This document shows, in pieces, positions 1 through 10,367 of a stretch of DNA of 64,000 nt. The translations under genes and the position numbers were made by a program. Under the pieces are notes generated by a model. The model saw only the letters and a list, made by a program, of their open reading frames with translations, was not told the origin of the DNA and made no database searches. The DNA is taken from positions 124,001 through 188,000 of the forward strand of contig VLTN01000044.1 in the NCBI GenBank assembly GCA_008330645.1. The letters run 5' to 3'. Each line of letters opens with the position of its first letter. Within the stretch, counting starts at the first letter, position 1. This DNA comes from Cafeteria roenbergensis. Lineage: Eukaryota; Sar; Bigyra; Bicosoecida; Cafeteriaceae.

Positions 1-2
1 CT

Positions 3-3000
3 GCCCTCCACGAGGCCGTGGCAACCACCAGCGGTAGCCCCGCCACGCTCCAGACAGCAGCATCCAATCTCCTTGTTGTCGTCCAGTTCGAGGCTCTCGT
101 GGCTGGCTTCTCTGTCGACAGGGATGTTCACTTGTCCGGGCTTCGTGCGCAGAGCGTAGCCACGCCTGCTGGCGGCGCGGGATGGGGAAATGCTTCTCGT
201 GAGTGGCGCTTCACGGTGTCGCCCACTGGCTCGGACGGAGTCGCGAGCATCCTGGTCTTGCCCTTCTCTGCGGCAGGCTGCGCAGACGGCACAGGCTTCA
301 GCCCGGAGCCTGCCGAGTCTGCCCTGCCACACGCCGGCCTTGGATCCTGCTCTGGGGCACAGCCGCGCATTCATGGCAGCACCCGCTCGGCTCGCTCGAT
401 CAGCTTCACAATCATTGCGGTGCCGCTCTCCATCCGGTTCCAAACTGCTCCGGAGGCACTGCCCTCTGCCACAGCACTTGCCAACGAAACCGTTGTCGGC
501 GAGGGGCGCTTTTGGGTCGTGATTGATTTTTCCACGCCAGTTCGCAACGTTCCCAACTCCGCCTTTGCTCTGGGAGCCGGAGTGTTCGCCGTGCCTGGAA
601 CTCTACCGGTGTCTGTGTCCCGGCTGCCGTCGGCAGCACCCCAGTCGGCATGGGACGCAAGCAAGTCTGACGGCAGAGAGATCCTAGGCCCGTCTCCAAC
701 GTGGGCGATTCCAGTGGACATCCACGGGTTTGAGTCCATCCTGGTAGTCAAGTCCGCGACTATCAAGTCAGTTGCCGACCTTGATGCGAGGCGCGAGAAT
801 AGCTCAAGACCCCTGGACTCTCTGCTGCCGATTCCACTCGTGGAAGCAAACTCGTCCGTAGTTGGCTTCGAGAATCCGGCTGCTGCGCTCAAGAGGGCCC
901 TGACGACGCCCAAACTACAGCTACGGATCGACATGGACGGCAGCAGCTCCTTCACCCAGCCAGACGTGGAGCTTTCAGAGCTTGATCCGTGGACGTCCAG
1001 CCGGTGTTTGGTCGGCCTCGTTAATTTCACGCGGCCGACTCTGCTCACATCGAAATCGGTTGATTCGCTTGAACTGGAAGGGCTTGCGGCAATGCAATGT
1101 GGCAACGAGAACGCCGCGTCGGAGTTCCAGCCCGCGGCCCAGCCCGGACCTCCAGTTGAGGCTGGCCAGCCATCGCTCCTCTGGTCGATTGCCCTCGTGA
1201 TTCCAGACGACGGCGTGGCTCGGGGCAAAGTGTCGTTCGGCCTTGGCTCGGATGCGTCCGCTATTCCGCCCTTCTTGGCAGCCACTGCCGTGACCACCAG
1301 CGTGCAAACGAGAGTCGTGGAGATGGAGCTCCGCGAGGTGCCAGGCAGCGAGGGATCAGTGCACAAGGCTTCGGCGGTGCTGGTGGCGTCGACGAATGCG
1401 ACCCTAGCAACAGCAGCTGCGCCTCCAGCTCTGCCAGCAAACCGGTCGCTACCGTTTTACGAAGACCTTGAGAGGTTGTCCTTCGCTGTGCATGACGGAG
1501 TCAACTACTCCTGGCCTCCACAGCAGCTTCAAGGAGCCACTTCCGCATCCGAGCTGTTCTTGCGGGTGAAATTCAACTCGCTCGTCAGCAACGTGGCAGC
1601 AGGAAGGGACCTTGTGTTGAAGGGACTCGTGGCGCTTGAAGACGGCAGGGTCGTCGACACCGCGGGCAACGGTCGGTTTCGAGCGAATACTTGGGAATTC
1701 CGTCTCGGCGTAACGGGCACAGCTCGGACAGTGCGCGCATCCGTTGTCCCTTTCAATAGCTTCAGTTGCATCGAGGCAGGCCGCGACAAGCAGAGCACCA
1801 GCGTGCCCTGGTCCCGAGTGGGGGATGGCCTTACCAGCTGCTCAGCCGCTGCTCCTCGGATCGCGTCGGACTCGGAGGTGTTCACGATCGAGGCCAACGT
1901 TTCTGCCATCGCTACCAAGGCCGAGTGGCGAATTTCCTTTGATGGGTTGCCTTCGTCCGTCCTCGCCCCTTCGGCCTTCGTCTCCGAAACCCGGCTGATT
2001 GCCGCGCTTACGTTCTCGATCCCGGTGGCTGCAGTGCCGCGCTCAGCGTTCAAGCTAGTCGCTGGCGTGGAGCAAGTGGGGGGTACCGGCGTCATATCGC
2101 TGCCAGATGGGAACATTTGGGCAGAAGGTCTGCCTGAAGGCAACTACTCGGGCGCGCCATCCTTTGGGCCGTCAACAGTTTGGGCAATCATCGTGGACGT
2201 TCAGGACAAGCAATCACGCCTTGCATTTTCAGCCAAGGCTATCGAGACCTGCTCTGACTTGGACCTTGACGGGTTGGGCGAGTCATGCCAAGCCGGGAAC
2301 TTTCCGCCATTGCCTCTTGTGCCCGATCCGTCGGTCTTGGTCGGCACAAGGCTCCCAACTGCTGAAGCTGAGTTCGGCTCCACAGTGACCAGTATCCAGC
2401 TCTATACGACAGACGGCAGACGTGTCGACGCCCCTCACGGGCCAGGCGTGATTCACGACCGCTGCTTCGAAGCTAGGTTCGAGCTTTCACGTGCAGTGAA
2501 CAATTTTTACGCAGACATCATCTCTGCGACGGGTGCGGATGTCAAAGACTGCGCCGACCTTGAGGCCCAGTTTCCGCCGGATCCAACAGTGCTTGACCCG
2601 GACAACGCGTTGGCCGAGCGGTCCTGGCGAGTCTCGCTCTACGTCCGGTCCGACATTGCAGTCAGGCCGCTTGGCATCACCGTGAGCGTGCTGAACACGA
2701 CAAGCGTGCCGCACCCGCGAATCTTCTCCGCTGCAACGTCGACAGCGATCGAGTACCGGGCCAAGCTTGTGGCAATGGCATTTCAGGACGCTCCTGGCGC
2801 GACTGGCTCCCTGTCCACCAGGCAGCCAGTCACTGTTGCGTCGACAGTGAGCACGTCCGACTGGCAGGGGTGGTCTGCTAGCAGTCGGCTGATCCTTTCC
2901 GTGTCGTTCGAATCACCGGTGAGCGGCTTCAGCGTTTTCCGGGACCTTGCTCTCACGGGATTCCGACCGGTCAGAGAGGCCGTCCCGATGCAATTTGAGG

Positions 3001-6000
3001 TTGCCGAGGGTCTGGAGATTGCGGAGCGGTGGAGCGTTGAGCTCGAAGTCTCGGGCAAAACTGCCACTGGCTTGGCCTCCGTACTCCCATTTTCCTCGCA
3101 CTCCTGCGAATCTGACGACCCAGGTGGGATTGCTGACGCTGTGTCCTCGCGAGCAGGCGACGGTCTTTCGTCGTGCTCGAGAGCAATGCCTCGCATTTCA
3201 GGAAACTCATCCGCACAGGCACAGCTGGCTGTCGGGCTCTCTGTGGTCCCAACGCTGCTGGAGCTCAGAGACTCAGAAGCATGGACACCAGCAGCGGATA
3301 TTGTGGACTCGGACGCTGCGGCAGCGACAGAGGGCCCAAATACCACCTCGTCTCGTCTGCTGGCCGTCGTGCGCTACAGTCGACCGGTGTGTCGGGTGCC
3401 AGCGTCTGCTCTTGCGCTTGGCAGTGGGCTCGCCCCTTGGGCGACGGACTCCCGACCCATGCCATTCACGGGGAAATCCGCCGATTTGACGGGAGAGCTG
3501 GCTGTCATCGGCAACCCTGGCGGAGACGGAGCGCTTGGGTGCGCCCTTGCTTGGGCAATGCATCTCCGGCCGGTAGGGCTCACGGGGCAGCTATCAGTCG
3601 CCACTCGCTCCATCGAGGCGTGTTCCGACATGGTTGGCGCAGAGGCTAGCGCTTGCCTCACCAGCACGCTTCCCGCTCCGCGTCTTCGACACTCCCCCGG
3701 TTCTGCGCCTGTGTCGGTGCTTGCAGAATTCATCGCCTCGCCCCTGCAAGTGCACCTGTTCGAAGACTTGACCGGCAATGGTGACGTGGACGGGCTGGAC
3801 AAGTCGCTTGATGCTCGCACCGCCGGGAAACAGCCGGTGACTGCTTCACGGTGCCTGCGTGCCGCAGTGACGCTGAATGTCCCTGTGCTGTCCTTGGCGG
3901 TGAGCTCGTTTGCACTCCGAGGCTTGTCCGCTGTGTCGTGCTCAGACCGAGCCGTTCCCTCTGCGGTGTCAGGGCCCATCGGCTCCTATAGGTACGAGCT
4001 TGCTGTGGAGTGGGACCAGGTGTCGGACCCCAACGATGTGGGAATTTCCTTCCGTGGCTGCAACACGTCGATGCCTCGCGTGCTCGGCACCCCGCTTGGC
4101 GTGAGCGCGGAAATTCGAACGACGCTTCTGGGGATTCAGGTGAGCGAGAACGCCACAGGCCGCATCGTGCCCGAGGCTGGCATCTCAAGCGACGGGCACT
4201 TCATCGTGACATTGCGGTTCGACCAGGCCGTCGGTGGCCTGACCTTTGAGAGTGACCTCGTCCTGACTGGACTTGCTGCAAGGCGCCCACTTGCACCGGA
4301 GCCAGACACGGCTTCCGTCTCGAAAGTGTGGGTCGGGTCAGTTGTGCCCACCGGTCTGGAGAGCCTAGTTGGCGTTGCTGTGCTTGCGTACGACGCAAGG
4401 CTGTGCAACTCAAGCGAGGCGAACGGAGTCTCAGTTCCCGGGCAGGCGAGTCCGGGCGGGCAAGGCTCCAGCTGCTCTTCCGCAAGGCCACGGCTTGCTG
4501 CCGGATCTGCCCCCACGTCGGTCGGATTCTCGATTCGTGCGGTGGTTGAGCGGGTTCGATTCAGCGTGGCGGACACAGCGGATGGCGTCTCGGCAGTCAA
4601 TGATGTCGCGAGCTCCGCACTGGACGGCTCGACCGTTTCCAGTCTCGAGCTATGGGTGTCGGCAGACTTGAACATGCCGCTGCAAGCGGTTCATGGGCTT
4701 GCTCTCGTCGTGGACAACCACACGGCTCACCAACCGGCGCGCCCGCTCTTGGGCTCCGCGTTGCGAAAAACCTGGTCCTCGCGAGTCTCGGTGATTCCGG
4801 GGCGAAGTGTCCTCACGGCCAGGGTCGGCCGGCTGACGCCAGCCAACCACTCTCTTGAAGCATTCGAGCTCTGCAGAGAGCTGGATACTGCCTCCACGTT
4901 GTCGAACTCGACAGCTCTCACGCTTGGGTGCAGTCGCTCGACGTCGCCCCCGCTTGCTTCGTCGAGCTCCCCCGCTCGCGCTTTCCGGGTCGCGCGCCCA
5001 ACCCGACTTCGCACTTTTGTGCAGGCCCCGGGCGGTGAGGCCCTCGCCCGGCTCGGGTTGGCGCCAACTCGAGTGCCAGTCGCTGCCCCCGAGCGTGTGA
5101 CAATGGAGACGGTTTGCACGGTCATCGACGCAAACGCCACGGAAGTCGGCAGGAACGACACTAACTCCAGCCCCAGCGAGTTCGGCAGCAATGGCACGGC
5201 ATCTCTGCCGGCCAGCCAGAACTGCACGCTTGTGAAACGTGTTTCCCTCGTAGGAATGCCGAGCGCATCTACGACGGAGCTGGTCGAACTCACAAATGTC
5301 ACGAGCGCGTTTTCGCTGCGGCCGTCTTGGCTGTCGAATGACACGCTTATCCTCGGTGTCACTGCACTTGGTTCGGCCACCTCAAGCCCCGCAGACACAT
5401 CTGGCACCAGCCGCAGGTTGGAGAGTGGCCTGCTGGAAGCGACCCGCGCATTTCCTGGATCGCGAATTCTGCTCCTGTCTGAGTTCTCTGGCGAGGTTGA
5501 TGCCCCGCCCCTGAAGTCGTTCCGCTTGCTGGGAAGCGATGTCGAGCTTCTGGCGGGAGAGGCGCCCTTCCGGGTGGATGTTGAGAACACCGGCTCAGCC
5601 CAGTGGGCCCTGTGGGTGAATGCGACCAAGTCCACTGGCGCAAGCATCGCTTGGACGCTGGCCGGGTCCGGCGCCGACGGCCCAGTGAACCAAGTGACAG
5701 TTGGCGACACCGGCGAGCTCGCGACACTGGTGGCTCCACCGCCGGCGCCGTTCTCAGCGTGCATCGGGGCAGGCGTTCCAGGCCTGCAAGCCGCCGTCAG
5801 AGATCCGAGCACCGGAACACTCACTAGCACTGTTGCTGCGGTGCAAAGTTTCAACGCGCAAGGCTTCTGGGACAACACGTCCTGCGTGCGTTGCCCTGAG
5901 GGGTCACTGCCGTCCAACAAGTCAGGCCGCCTTGATTGCGAGGAGTGCCCGCAAGGCACGATTCCCACACTTCTCCCATCAGCCGACGCAGTCGACTCCT

Positions 6001-9000
6001 TTGCGTGCCTCCCATGCCCGAACGGGTCCCACACTGCGGGAGTGGGCGAGACTGAGTGCCTGGAGTGCCCCCCAGGCCGATTTTCTCAGCATGATGGGGC
6101 GCCGGTGTGCGAGGTTTGCCCGTTTTTCACAACGACGGACCGACATGGCATGAGGCAATGCAGCCGTTGCGACGCGAACTCTATCTACGACGAGGGCACC
6201 GGAGTGTGTATCCTCTGCGAGGCCGGCACAGTTCCCGACAACGCCACTTGCGTGGGATGCCAAGAGGGATTTTACATATCCGGGTCGCAGTGCGCTGCTT
6301 GCGCGCCAGGCCGGTTTCGGAGGCGCACGGACAGCCCGATGGAATGTCTCAAGTGTGAACCGGGGCGGTTTCAAAGCATGCCTGGGCAGGCAACTTGCAC
6401 GGCGTGCGAGCCGGGGACGTTCAATGCCGAGGAAGCGCAGGAGGCCTGCACCAGCTGTGCTGTCGGACGGTACCAGGACTCTCCCGGCCAAGCACGGTGC
6501 ATAGACTGCCCTTCCGGGCGCTCTGCGGGCAATACAAGGCGGTCGGAGCCGTGCGACCGGTGTTCGCCGGGGACTTTCCAGCCCATAGCTGGGCAAGCTG
6601 CATGCGTGGACTGCGCCCGTGGGACGTTCCAGCCGGAGGAAGGGCAAGCTCTCTGCATGGCTTGCGATCTGGGGCGGTTCTCGGGTCAGGACAGGGCCAC
6701 TGAGTGTTCGGACTGCGCCGCGGGCCGATACGCGGACGCACCAGGTCTCGACTCCTGCTCACTCTGTCCCATTGGGACGTTCCAGGACATGACGAGAGCG
6801 CCAGGCTGCAAGGACTGTCGTCCAGGCACCATCGCAGCAGATCCTGGCCTTCCAGCCTGCACCCTTTGCAGTGCAGGGCGGTTCCAGAGCAGCTGGGCAG
6901 CCGCAACTTGCGACGCGTGCACGCCTGGCACGGCGCAAGCATCTGAGGGTCAGGCGGCCTGTGACCCTTGCCCATTCGGGTCAGCAAACGGAGAGCAAAG
7001 CAGAGCAAGTTGCAGCGCCTGCGAGGGCAACCAGTACGCTTCAGAGCAGGGGCAGCGTGCCTGCTTGTCGTGCGCGGACTCGACTGATTCCCCGATGCGG
7101 ACATTCCGCTCGCAACGACTGCCAGACGCCATGGGACAGACGCACTGCAAAGAGTGCGGCTTGGCTGCCACTTGCGGTGATGGCGTCGTAGAGCTTGCGC
7201 GTTTCGGCTATTGGTGGGACGAGACGGTGGCAAACATTTCCGTGATCGATGACCTGATGGAGGCTATCAACGGCTCGGTCTATGAGTGCCCCTTTGCGGC
7301 GGCTTGCCAAATCTCCAGCAGCTCTAGTGACATCCAGGTGACGTGTCTGCCTGGCTACTCCGATGCCCTCTGCGCAAACTGCAGCAAAGACACGTTCCTG
7401 GAGGACGGGTCGATTGTGCGGTACGTGCGCTCTGGAGATACTTGTCTGCGCTGCGACATGACATACAACCTCGCAATCGTTGGCCTCTTTGGCCTCGGCA
7501 TCGTTGCATTTTGCCTGAAGCTGGCTCTTCTGGATCTCAAGCCCAAGTCTGGTGAGGCCCCAGTCAGCTACAACCACTACAGCACGTCGGAGGCTGCCGT
7601 TCTTCGAATTTTGCTCAACTTCACTGCTGTCGCCGGCGCGGTCGGAAGCTTTGCCGATGTGGCAGCTGACCAAGTCAAGGACCTGATGAACTCCCTCGAT
7701 GCGGTGTCCTCAGCGACGGGGTCGGTTGCGGAAAGTGCAGGGTCGCCAGTGTCATGCGCCTTTGGCCTTCGATTTGAGAGCAGTTTCGCACTTTGGATGG
7801 GGGTGCCTGCTGGGCTTGGAGTTCTCATTCTTTCTCTTTTCCTGATCCGATTCGGCACCATTTCGCTCCTGCACACGCTTGGCTTGAGGACAGAGTCGCA
7901 ACGACCTCTGAGCGAAGAGTTCCAGTCTCAGTGGGGAACGATTGCGGCCACGTTCGTCCCCTTGTACTTCACCGTGTTCACCTACGTTGCCACCACGACG
8001 ATTGCTGCGTTTGTTCAGTCGACCGAAGTTGACGGCAAAAAGTGGATTCGCTATGACTACTCGATGCTGACTTCTGTGGACGGCATCGCAACTCCCAGCT
8101 TTGAGCGAACGCAGGCCATAGCCGTCGGCGTCGGAATCGTGGTGTACATCATTGGCCTGCCAGCCGCAGCGCTGTGCTACTTGCGAGCCAACAAGGGGAA
8201 GCTCACTAACCCGGACCAGAAAGCAAAGTTCGGGTTCCTCTACGATGGCTACGAGCTGGGCCTCCAATACCAGGGCCTGGACGAGGCACTCCTAAATGCC
8301 GGAGTGGATCTGGCCGCGGGGATGCTCGAGGGCCTCCGGGCAGAAGACATGCTGAGCGCGGACGCTGTGCGGCGGCTCAATCGCATGCCGCGTTCCAGCG
8401 ACCGTGCGGGAATCGCAGCTCCCAAGTCCTTGAAACCTAAAAGGCCCAGCTGGGCCGCGTTGCGCCGAGCAGGGCCTCCACCCGAGCCAAGCGGCGAGCT
8501 GGGTAGCGACAGACGCAGTGGGAGCTCCGACGCCCAAGTTCTTTCCCTGCCAGCAGGCGGGCCGCTCCCAGCACCAAGAATGCCGGCCAGCGCAGGCGGG
8601 ACGGCAGTTTCAGCCTCAGAGCCTGCCAAGATGCAGCAGCCGCGCCCGGTTACTCCCCCAGCTGAGCCGTCCGCGAAGGAGTTGCGTCCCATTGACAGGG
8701 CCACCTTGAGGACTTCAAAAGTGCGAATCGCAACCTTGCTTCGCCGGCATGTGTCCAGCCAGAAAAACTTGTTTTATTGGGAGTTTACCGCTCTGATGAG
8801 GAAGCTGCTCATTTTGGTTATCTCGCAAATTGCAAAGGCCTCATACGTGCAGTCCTTTGCGGCTGCCATCGTGCTGGGGGCCTTTCTTCTCATCACGGCG
8901 GGGTCGAGCCCGTTTGTGTCGCCTGACGCCGACTTCCTGGAGCTCTTTTCCCTCGTCACGCTGACTTTCACACAGCTCGGCGTGATTGGGCTGCGCATGT

Positions 9001-10367
9001 TCACGATACAGCTCGATACGACGGCAGTGACAGTCATCGTGTGGAGCCTCATCCTCTTGAACATCGCCATGACGCTCCTGCTCGTGCTGGCCCTCGTTGC
9101 TCACTACCTGAAGAGCGGCATCCTCGTCGGAGCAGCCGGGGTCCTCAGCAGGGCCTGTTTCTTCTGCCCAGCGTGGGTCAGTATATACTCCTGCTTTCCG
9201 TGTGCTGTGCCTTCGCTCAGTCCGGGCGCTGTGCCCGAAGAAAGGCGGAAACCTTACGCATGCATCCACGCCTCGTCCACCATGCTCTCCACGTGCTTGA
9301 TGCTCCGAGTGTTTGGCACTGGAGTCGGGAGTGACATCGGCGTGTTCGCATGCTGCACTCGCGGCGGGGGTCGCTACTTGGACAGGCAGGGCTATCGAGC
9401 AGGATCTGCCGACGCGGCAGTTGCAGGGGGGGGTGCGACGGGCGGGGGCAAGCGCCCAAGGGCAACGACGCTGAGCCTGATTCTTCCCCACCGCGCCATC
9501 TCCCTCATGATGGCGCGGTACGTGACGACAGAGCCGACAAAGGGGCTTCTGTTCGAGACCGACAAGAGGTGGAACAGCGTCTGCACTGTCTTCCCGCCGA
9601 TCGAGGACTTGCCGCACCTCTGGCCGGCGGAGCGACGTCGACGGCTCCGGCTGCTCAGAGAGGAAGCAGAAGAGGTGCAGCGGAAGCTCCGCATGGCGCG
9701 ACAGTCGAAAGCACTGCTTCGAACGCGGTCCAGGGCAGCCAATCGTCCAGGCTCGCGCAGCCGGCCTGTCCCGTCGTCGCCGGCCGTTGCTGTGCCGTCG
9801 CAGGCGAAGCGCACGCGAGCAGGCGCAGGCGATGCCCGAAGCGCCTCGCACGCCCAGCAAGTGCACGCCGAAGGCTTGCAGCGCGAGCTGCTGGATCATC
9901 GAGAGGCACTCTCCTCACGAAGCGGGCAGGAAGGGTCGCTCGGGGCTCGGTCGCAGTCTTCCGAGGACGGCTCGGAGCCCACCGTGCTGCCAAGGGCAAG
10001 CCCCTGGCCTGCTGGTGCCGCGACGCGAACTCCGGCGGGTGCTTCTGAGACTGCACGCGCTCAGCCGGCGCGGAATGCTCAGGCCGTGGCCGCGCAAGAG
10101 CGGCCCCGGCCACCGGGCACCAGCGTCGAGCGTGGAGGCAGCGCCACCCGTCCAGCAGTTCCAACCAGTCCTCAGCCGAGCACGGCAGCAGCGGCCTCAG
10201 GCGGCGAGCTCTCACCGACTGCGACTGCCTCGGCCCTCTCACCACATGGCGGGGCGGACGACTCGCTCACTCGCGAGCTCGCACAGCTGGAAACGGAGCT
10301 GACCCAATCCGCATCGCCCCGACTGGCGGGGCGTGGCGAGCCCGGAAACGGAGCCGCATTGCGGTGA
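3..10367 (+). CDS. Giant multi-pass surface protein: Ig-like triplets, Cys-rich repeats, membrane domain (5' partial)
   Basis: One reading frame is open from the window edge to a TGA, giving at least 3,455 residues. The start lies upstream; the first usable in-frame codon here is a GTG at 18, not an ATG. Order seen (residues counted from 18): about 1-1,620, beta-rich repeats resembling bacterial Ig-like domains; about 1,951-2,355, many CxxC modules of the GCC2/GCC3 (ephrin-receptor-like) type; about 2,480-3,031, roughly eight hydrophobic spans containing the motif FYWEFTALMRKLLIL, which is typical of protist Cys-rich multi-pass proteins; then a basic coiled-coil tail and a Ser/Ala/Pro-rich end. 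The ectodomain has many NxS/T sites. No kinase domain is present despite the ephrin-like label. Known for the family: architecture only. Inferred: a cell-surface adhesion or sensing protein. Confidence is high for a real gene and low for function. Confidence 0.9.
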   Translation, partial: ALHEAVATTSGSPATLQTAASNLLVVVQFEALVAGFSVDRDVHLSGLRAQSVATPAGGAGWGNASREWRFTVSPTGSDGVASILVLPFSAAGCADGTGFSPEPAESALPHAGLGSCSGAQPRIHGSTRSARSISFTIIAVPLSIRFQTAPEALPSATALANETVVGEGRFWVVIDFSTPVRNVPNSAFALGAGVFAVPGTLPVSVSRLPSAAPQSAWDASKSDGREILGPSPTWAIPVDIHGFESILVVKSATIKSVADLDARRENSSRPLDSLLPIPLVEANSSVVGFENPAAALKRALTTPKLQLRIDMDGSSSFTQPDVELSELDPWTSSRCLVGLVNFTRPTLLTSKSVDSLELEGLAAMQCGNENAASEFQPAAQPGPPVEAGQPSLLWSIALVIPDDGVARGKVSFGLGSDASAIPPFLAATAVTTSVQTRVVEMELREVPGSEGSVHKASAVLVASTNATLATAAAPPALPANRSLPFYEDLERLSFAVHDGVNYSWPPQQLQGATSASELFLRVKFNSLVSNVAAGRDLVLKGLVALEDGRVVDTAGNGRFRANTWEFRLGVTGTARTVRASVVPFNSFSCIEAGRDKQSTSVPWSRVGDGLTSCSAAAPRIASDSEVFTIEANVSAIATKAEWRISFDGLPSSVLAPSAFVSETRLIAALTFSIPVAAVPRSAFKLVAGVEQVGGTGVISLPDGNIWAEGLPEGNYSGAPSFGPSTVWAIIVDVQDKQSRLAFSAKAIETCSDLDLDGLGESCQAGNFPPLPLVPDPSVLVGTRLPTAEAEFGSTVTSIQLYTTDGRRVDAPHGPGVIHDRCFEARFELSRAVNNFYADIISATGADVKDCADLEAQFPPDPTVLDPDNALAERSWRVSLYVRSDIAVRPLGITVSVLNTTSVPHPRIFSAATSTAIEYRAKLVAMAFQDAPGATGSLSTRQPVTVASTVSTSDWQGWSASSRLILSVSFESPVSGFSVFRDLALTGFRPVREAVPMQFEVAEGLEIAERWSVELEVSGKTATGLASVLPFSSHSCESDDPGGIADAVSSRAGDGLSSCSRAMPRISGNSSAQAQLAVGLSVVPTLLELRDSEAWTPAADIVDSDAAAATEGPNTTSSRLLAVVRYSRPVCRVPASALALGSGLAPWATDSRPMPFTGKSADLTGELAVIGNPGGDGALGCALAWAMHLRPVGLTGQLSVATRSIEACSDMVGAEASACLTSTLPAPRLRHSPGSAPVSVLAEFIASPLQVHLFEDLTGNGDVDGLDKSLDARTAGKQPVTASRCLRAAVTLNVPVLSLAVSSFALRGLSAVSCSDRAVPSAVSGPIGSYRYELAVEWDQVSDPNDVGISFRGCNTSMPRVLGTPLGVSAEIRTTLLGIQVSENATGRIVPEAGISSDGHFIVTLRFDQAVGGLTFESDLVLTGLAARRPLAPEPDTASVSKVWVGSVVPTGLESLVGVAVLAYDARLCNSSEANGVSVPGQASPGGQGSSCSSARPRLAAGSAPTSVGFSIRAVVERVRFSVADTADGVSAVNDVASSALDGSTVSSLELWVSADLNMPLQAVHGLALVVDNHTAHQPARPLLGSALRKTWSSRVSVIPGRSVLTARVGRLTPANHSLEAFELCRELDTASTLSNSTALTLGCSRSTSPPLASSSSPARAFRVARPTRLRTFVQAPGGEALARLGLAPTRVPVAAPERVTMETVCTVIDANATEVGRNDTNSSPSEFGSNGTASLPASQNCTLVKRVSLVGMPSASTTELVELTNVTSAFSLRPSWLSNDTLILGVTALGSATSSPADTSGTSRRLESGLLEATRAFPGSRILLLSEFSGEVDAPPLKSFRLLGSDVELLAGEAPFRVDVENTGSAQWALWVNATKSTGASIAWTLAGSGADGPVNQVTVGDTGELATLVAPPPAPFSACIGAGVPGLQAAVRDPSTGTLTSTVAAVQSFNAQGFWDNTSCVRCPEGSLPSNKSGRLDCEECPQGTIPTLLPSADAVDSFACLPCPNGSHTAGVGETECLECPPGRFSQHDGAPVCEVCPFFTTTDRHGMRQCSRCDANSIYDEGTGVCILCEAGTVPDNATCVGCQEGFYISGSQCAACAPGRFRRRTDSPMECLKCEPGRFQSMPGQATCTACEPGTFNAEEAQEACTSCAVGRYQDSPGQARCIDCPSGRSAGNTRRSEPCDRCSPGTFQPIAGQAACVDCARGTFQPEEGQALCMACDLGRFSGQDRATECSDCAAGRYADAPGLDSCSLCPIGTFQDMTRAPGCKDCRPGTIAADPGLPACTLCSAGRFQSSWAAATCDACTPGTAQASEGQAACDPCPFGSANGEQSRASCSACEGNQYASEQGQRACLSCADSTDSPMRTFRSQRLPDAMGQTHCKECGLAATCGDGVVELARFGYWWDETVANISVIDDLMEAINGSVYECPFAAACQISSSSSDIQVTCLPGYSDALCANCSKDTFLEDGSIVRYVRSGDTCLRCDMTYNLAIVGLFGLGIVAFCLKLALLDLKPKSGEAPVSYNHYSTSEAAVLRILLNFTAVAGAVGSFADVAADQVKDLMNSLDAVSSATGSVAESAGSPVSCAFGLRFESSFALWMGVPAGLGVLILSLFLIRFGTISLLHTLGLRTESQRPLSEEFQSQWGTIAATFVPLYFTVFTYVATTTIAAFVQSTEVDGKKWIRYDYSMLTSVDGIATPSFERTQAIAVGVGIVVYIIGLPAAALCYLRANKGKLTNPDQKAKFGFLYDGYELGLQYQGLDEALLNAGVDLAAGMLEGLRAEDMLSADAVRRLNRMPRSSDRAGIAAPKSLKPKRPSWAALRRAGPPPEPSGELGSDRRSGSSDAQVLSLPAGGPLPAPRMPASAGGTAVSASEPAKMQQPRPVTPPAEPSAKELRPIDRATLRTSKVRIATLLRRHVSSQKNLFYWEFTALMRKLLILVISQIAKASYVQSFAAAIVLGAFLLITAGSSPFVSPDADFLELFSLVTLTFTQLGVIGLRMFTIQLDTTAVTVIVWSLILLNIAMTLLLVLALVAHYLKSGILVGAAGVLSRACFFCPAWVSIYSCFPCAVPSLSPGAVPEERRKPYACIHASSTMLSTCLMLRVFGTGVGSDIGVFACCTRGGGRYLDRQGYRAGSADAAVAGGGATGGGKRPRATTLSLILPHRAISLMMARYVTTEPTKGLLFETDKRWNSVCTVFPPIEDLPHLWPAERRRRLRLLREEAEEVQRKLRMARQSKALLRTRSRAANRPGSRSRPVPSSPAVAVPSQAKRTRAGAGDARSASHAQQVHAEGLQRELLDHREALSSRSGQEGSLGARSQSSEDGSEPTVLPRASPWPAGAATRTPAGASETARAQPARNAQAVAAQERPRPPGTSVERGGSATRPAVPTSPQPSTAAAASGGELSPTATASALSPHGGADDSLTRELAQLETELTQSASPRLAGRGEPGNGAALR
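71..4900 (+). repeat. A-B-C triplets of Ig-like repeats within the giant surface protein
   Basis: Three sub-types of about 100 residues alternate. Type A contains a GDGLSSCS-like loop followed by PRI (starts near 71, 1550, 2885 and 4195). Type B ends in a CSDLD-like motif (starts near 505, 1990, 3350, and a degenerate one near 4640). Type C opens with RCL/RCF (starts near 995, 2455 and 3845). The triplet period is about 440 residues. Each unit has the pattern of a hydrophobic strand, then F-x2-PV, then a GL/DL strand, as in bacterial Ig-like (Big) domains. The copies are strongly diverged, so the amplification is old. Confidence 0.7.
5870..7080 (+). repeat. Cysteine-rich GCC2/GCC3-type module array within the giant surface protein
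   Basis: About fifteen modules of 22-30 residues follow the pattern C-x2-C-x-PG-x-F/Y-x(8-12)-C-x2-C, e.g. CEPGTFNAEEAQEACTSC. This is the Ephrin_rec_like/GCC2_GCC3 type, expected to be extracellular and disulphide-bonded. The array sits directly before the first membrane span. Confidence 0.85.

Noticed and set aside
71-4900. Bacterial origin of the Ig-like repeats by recent transfer
   Set aside because: Base composition and codon use match the neighbours, and such folds are widespread in protists; no evidence of recent transfer.
5870-7080. Ephrin receptor tyrosine kinase
   Set aside because: Only the Cys-rich modules resemble ephrin receptors; there is no kinase domain and there are many membrane spans.
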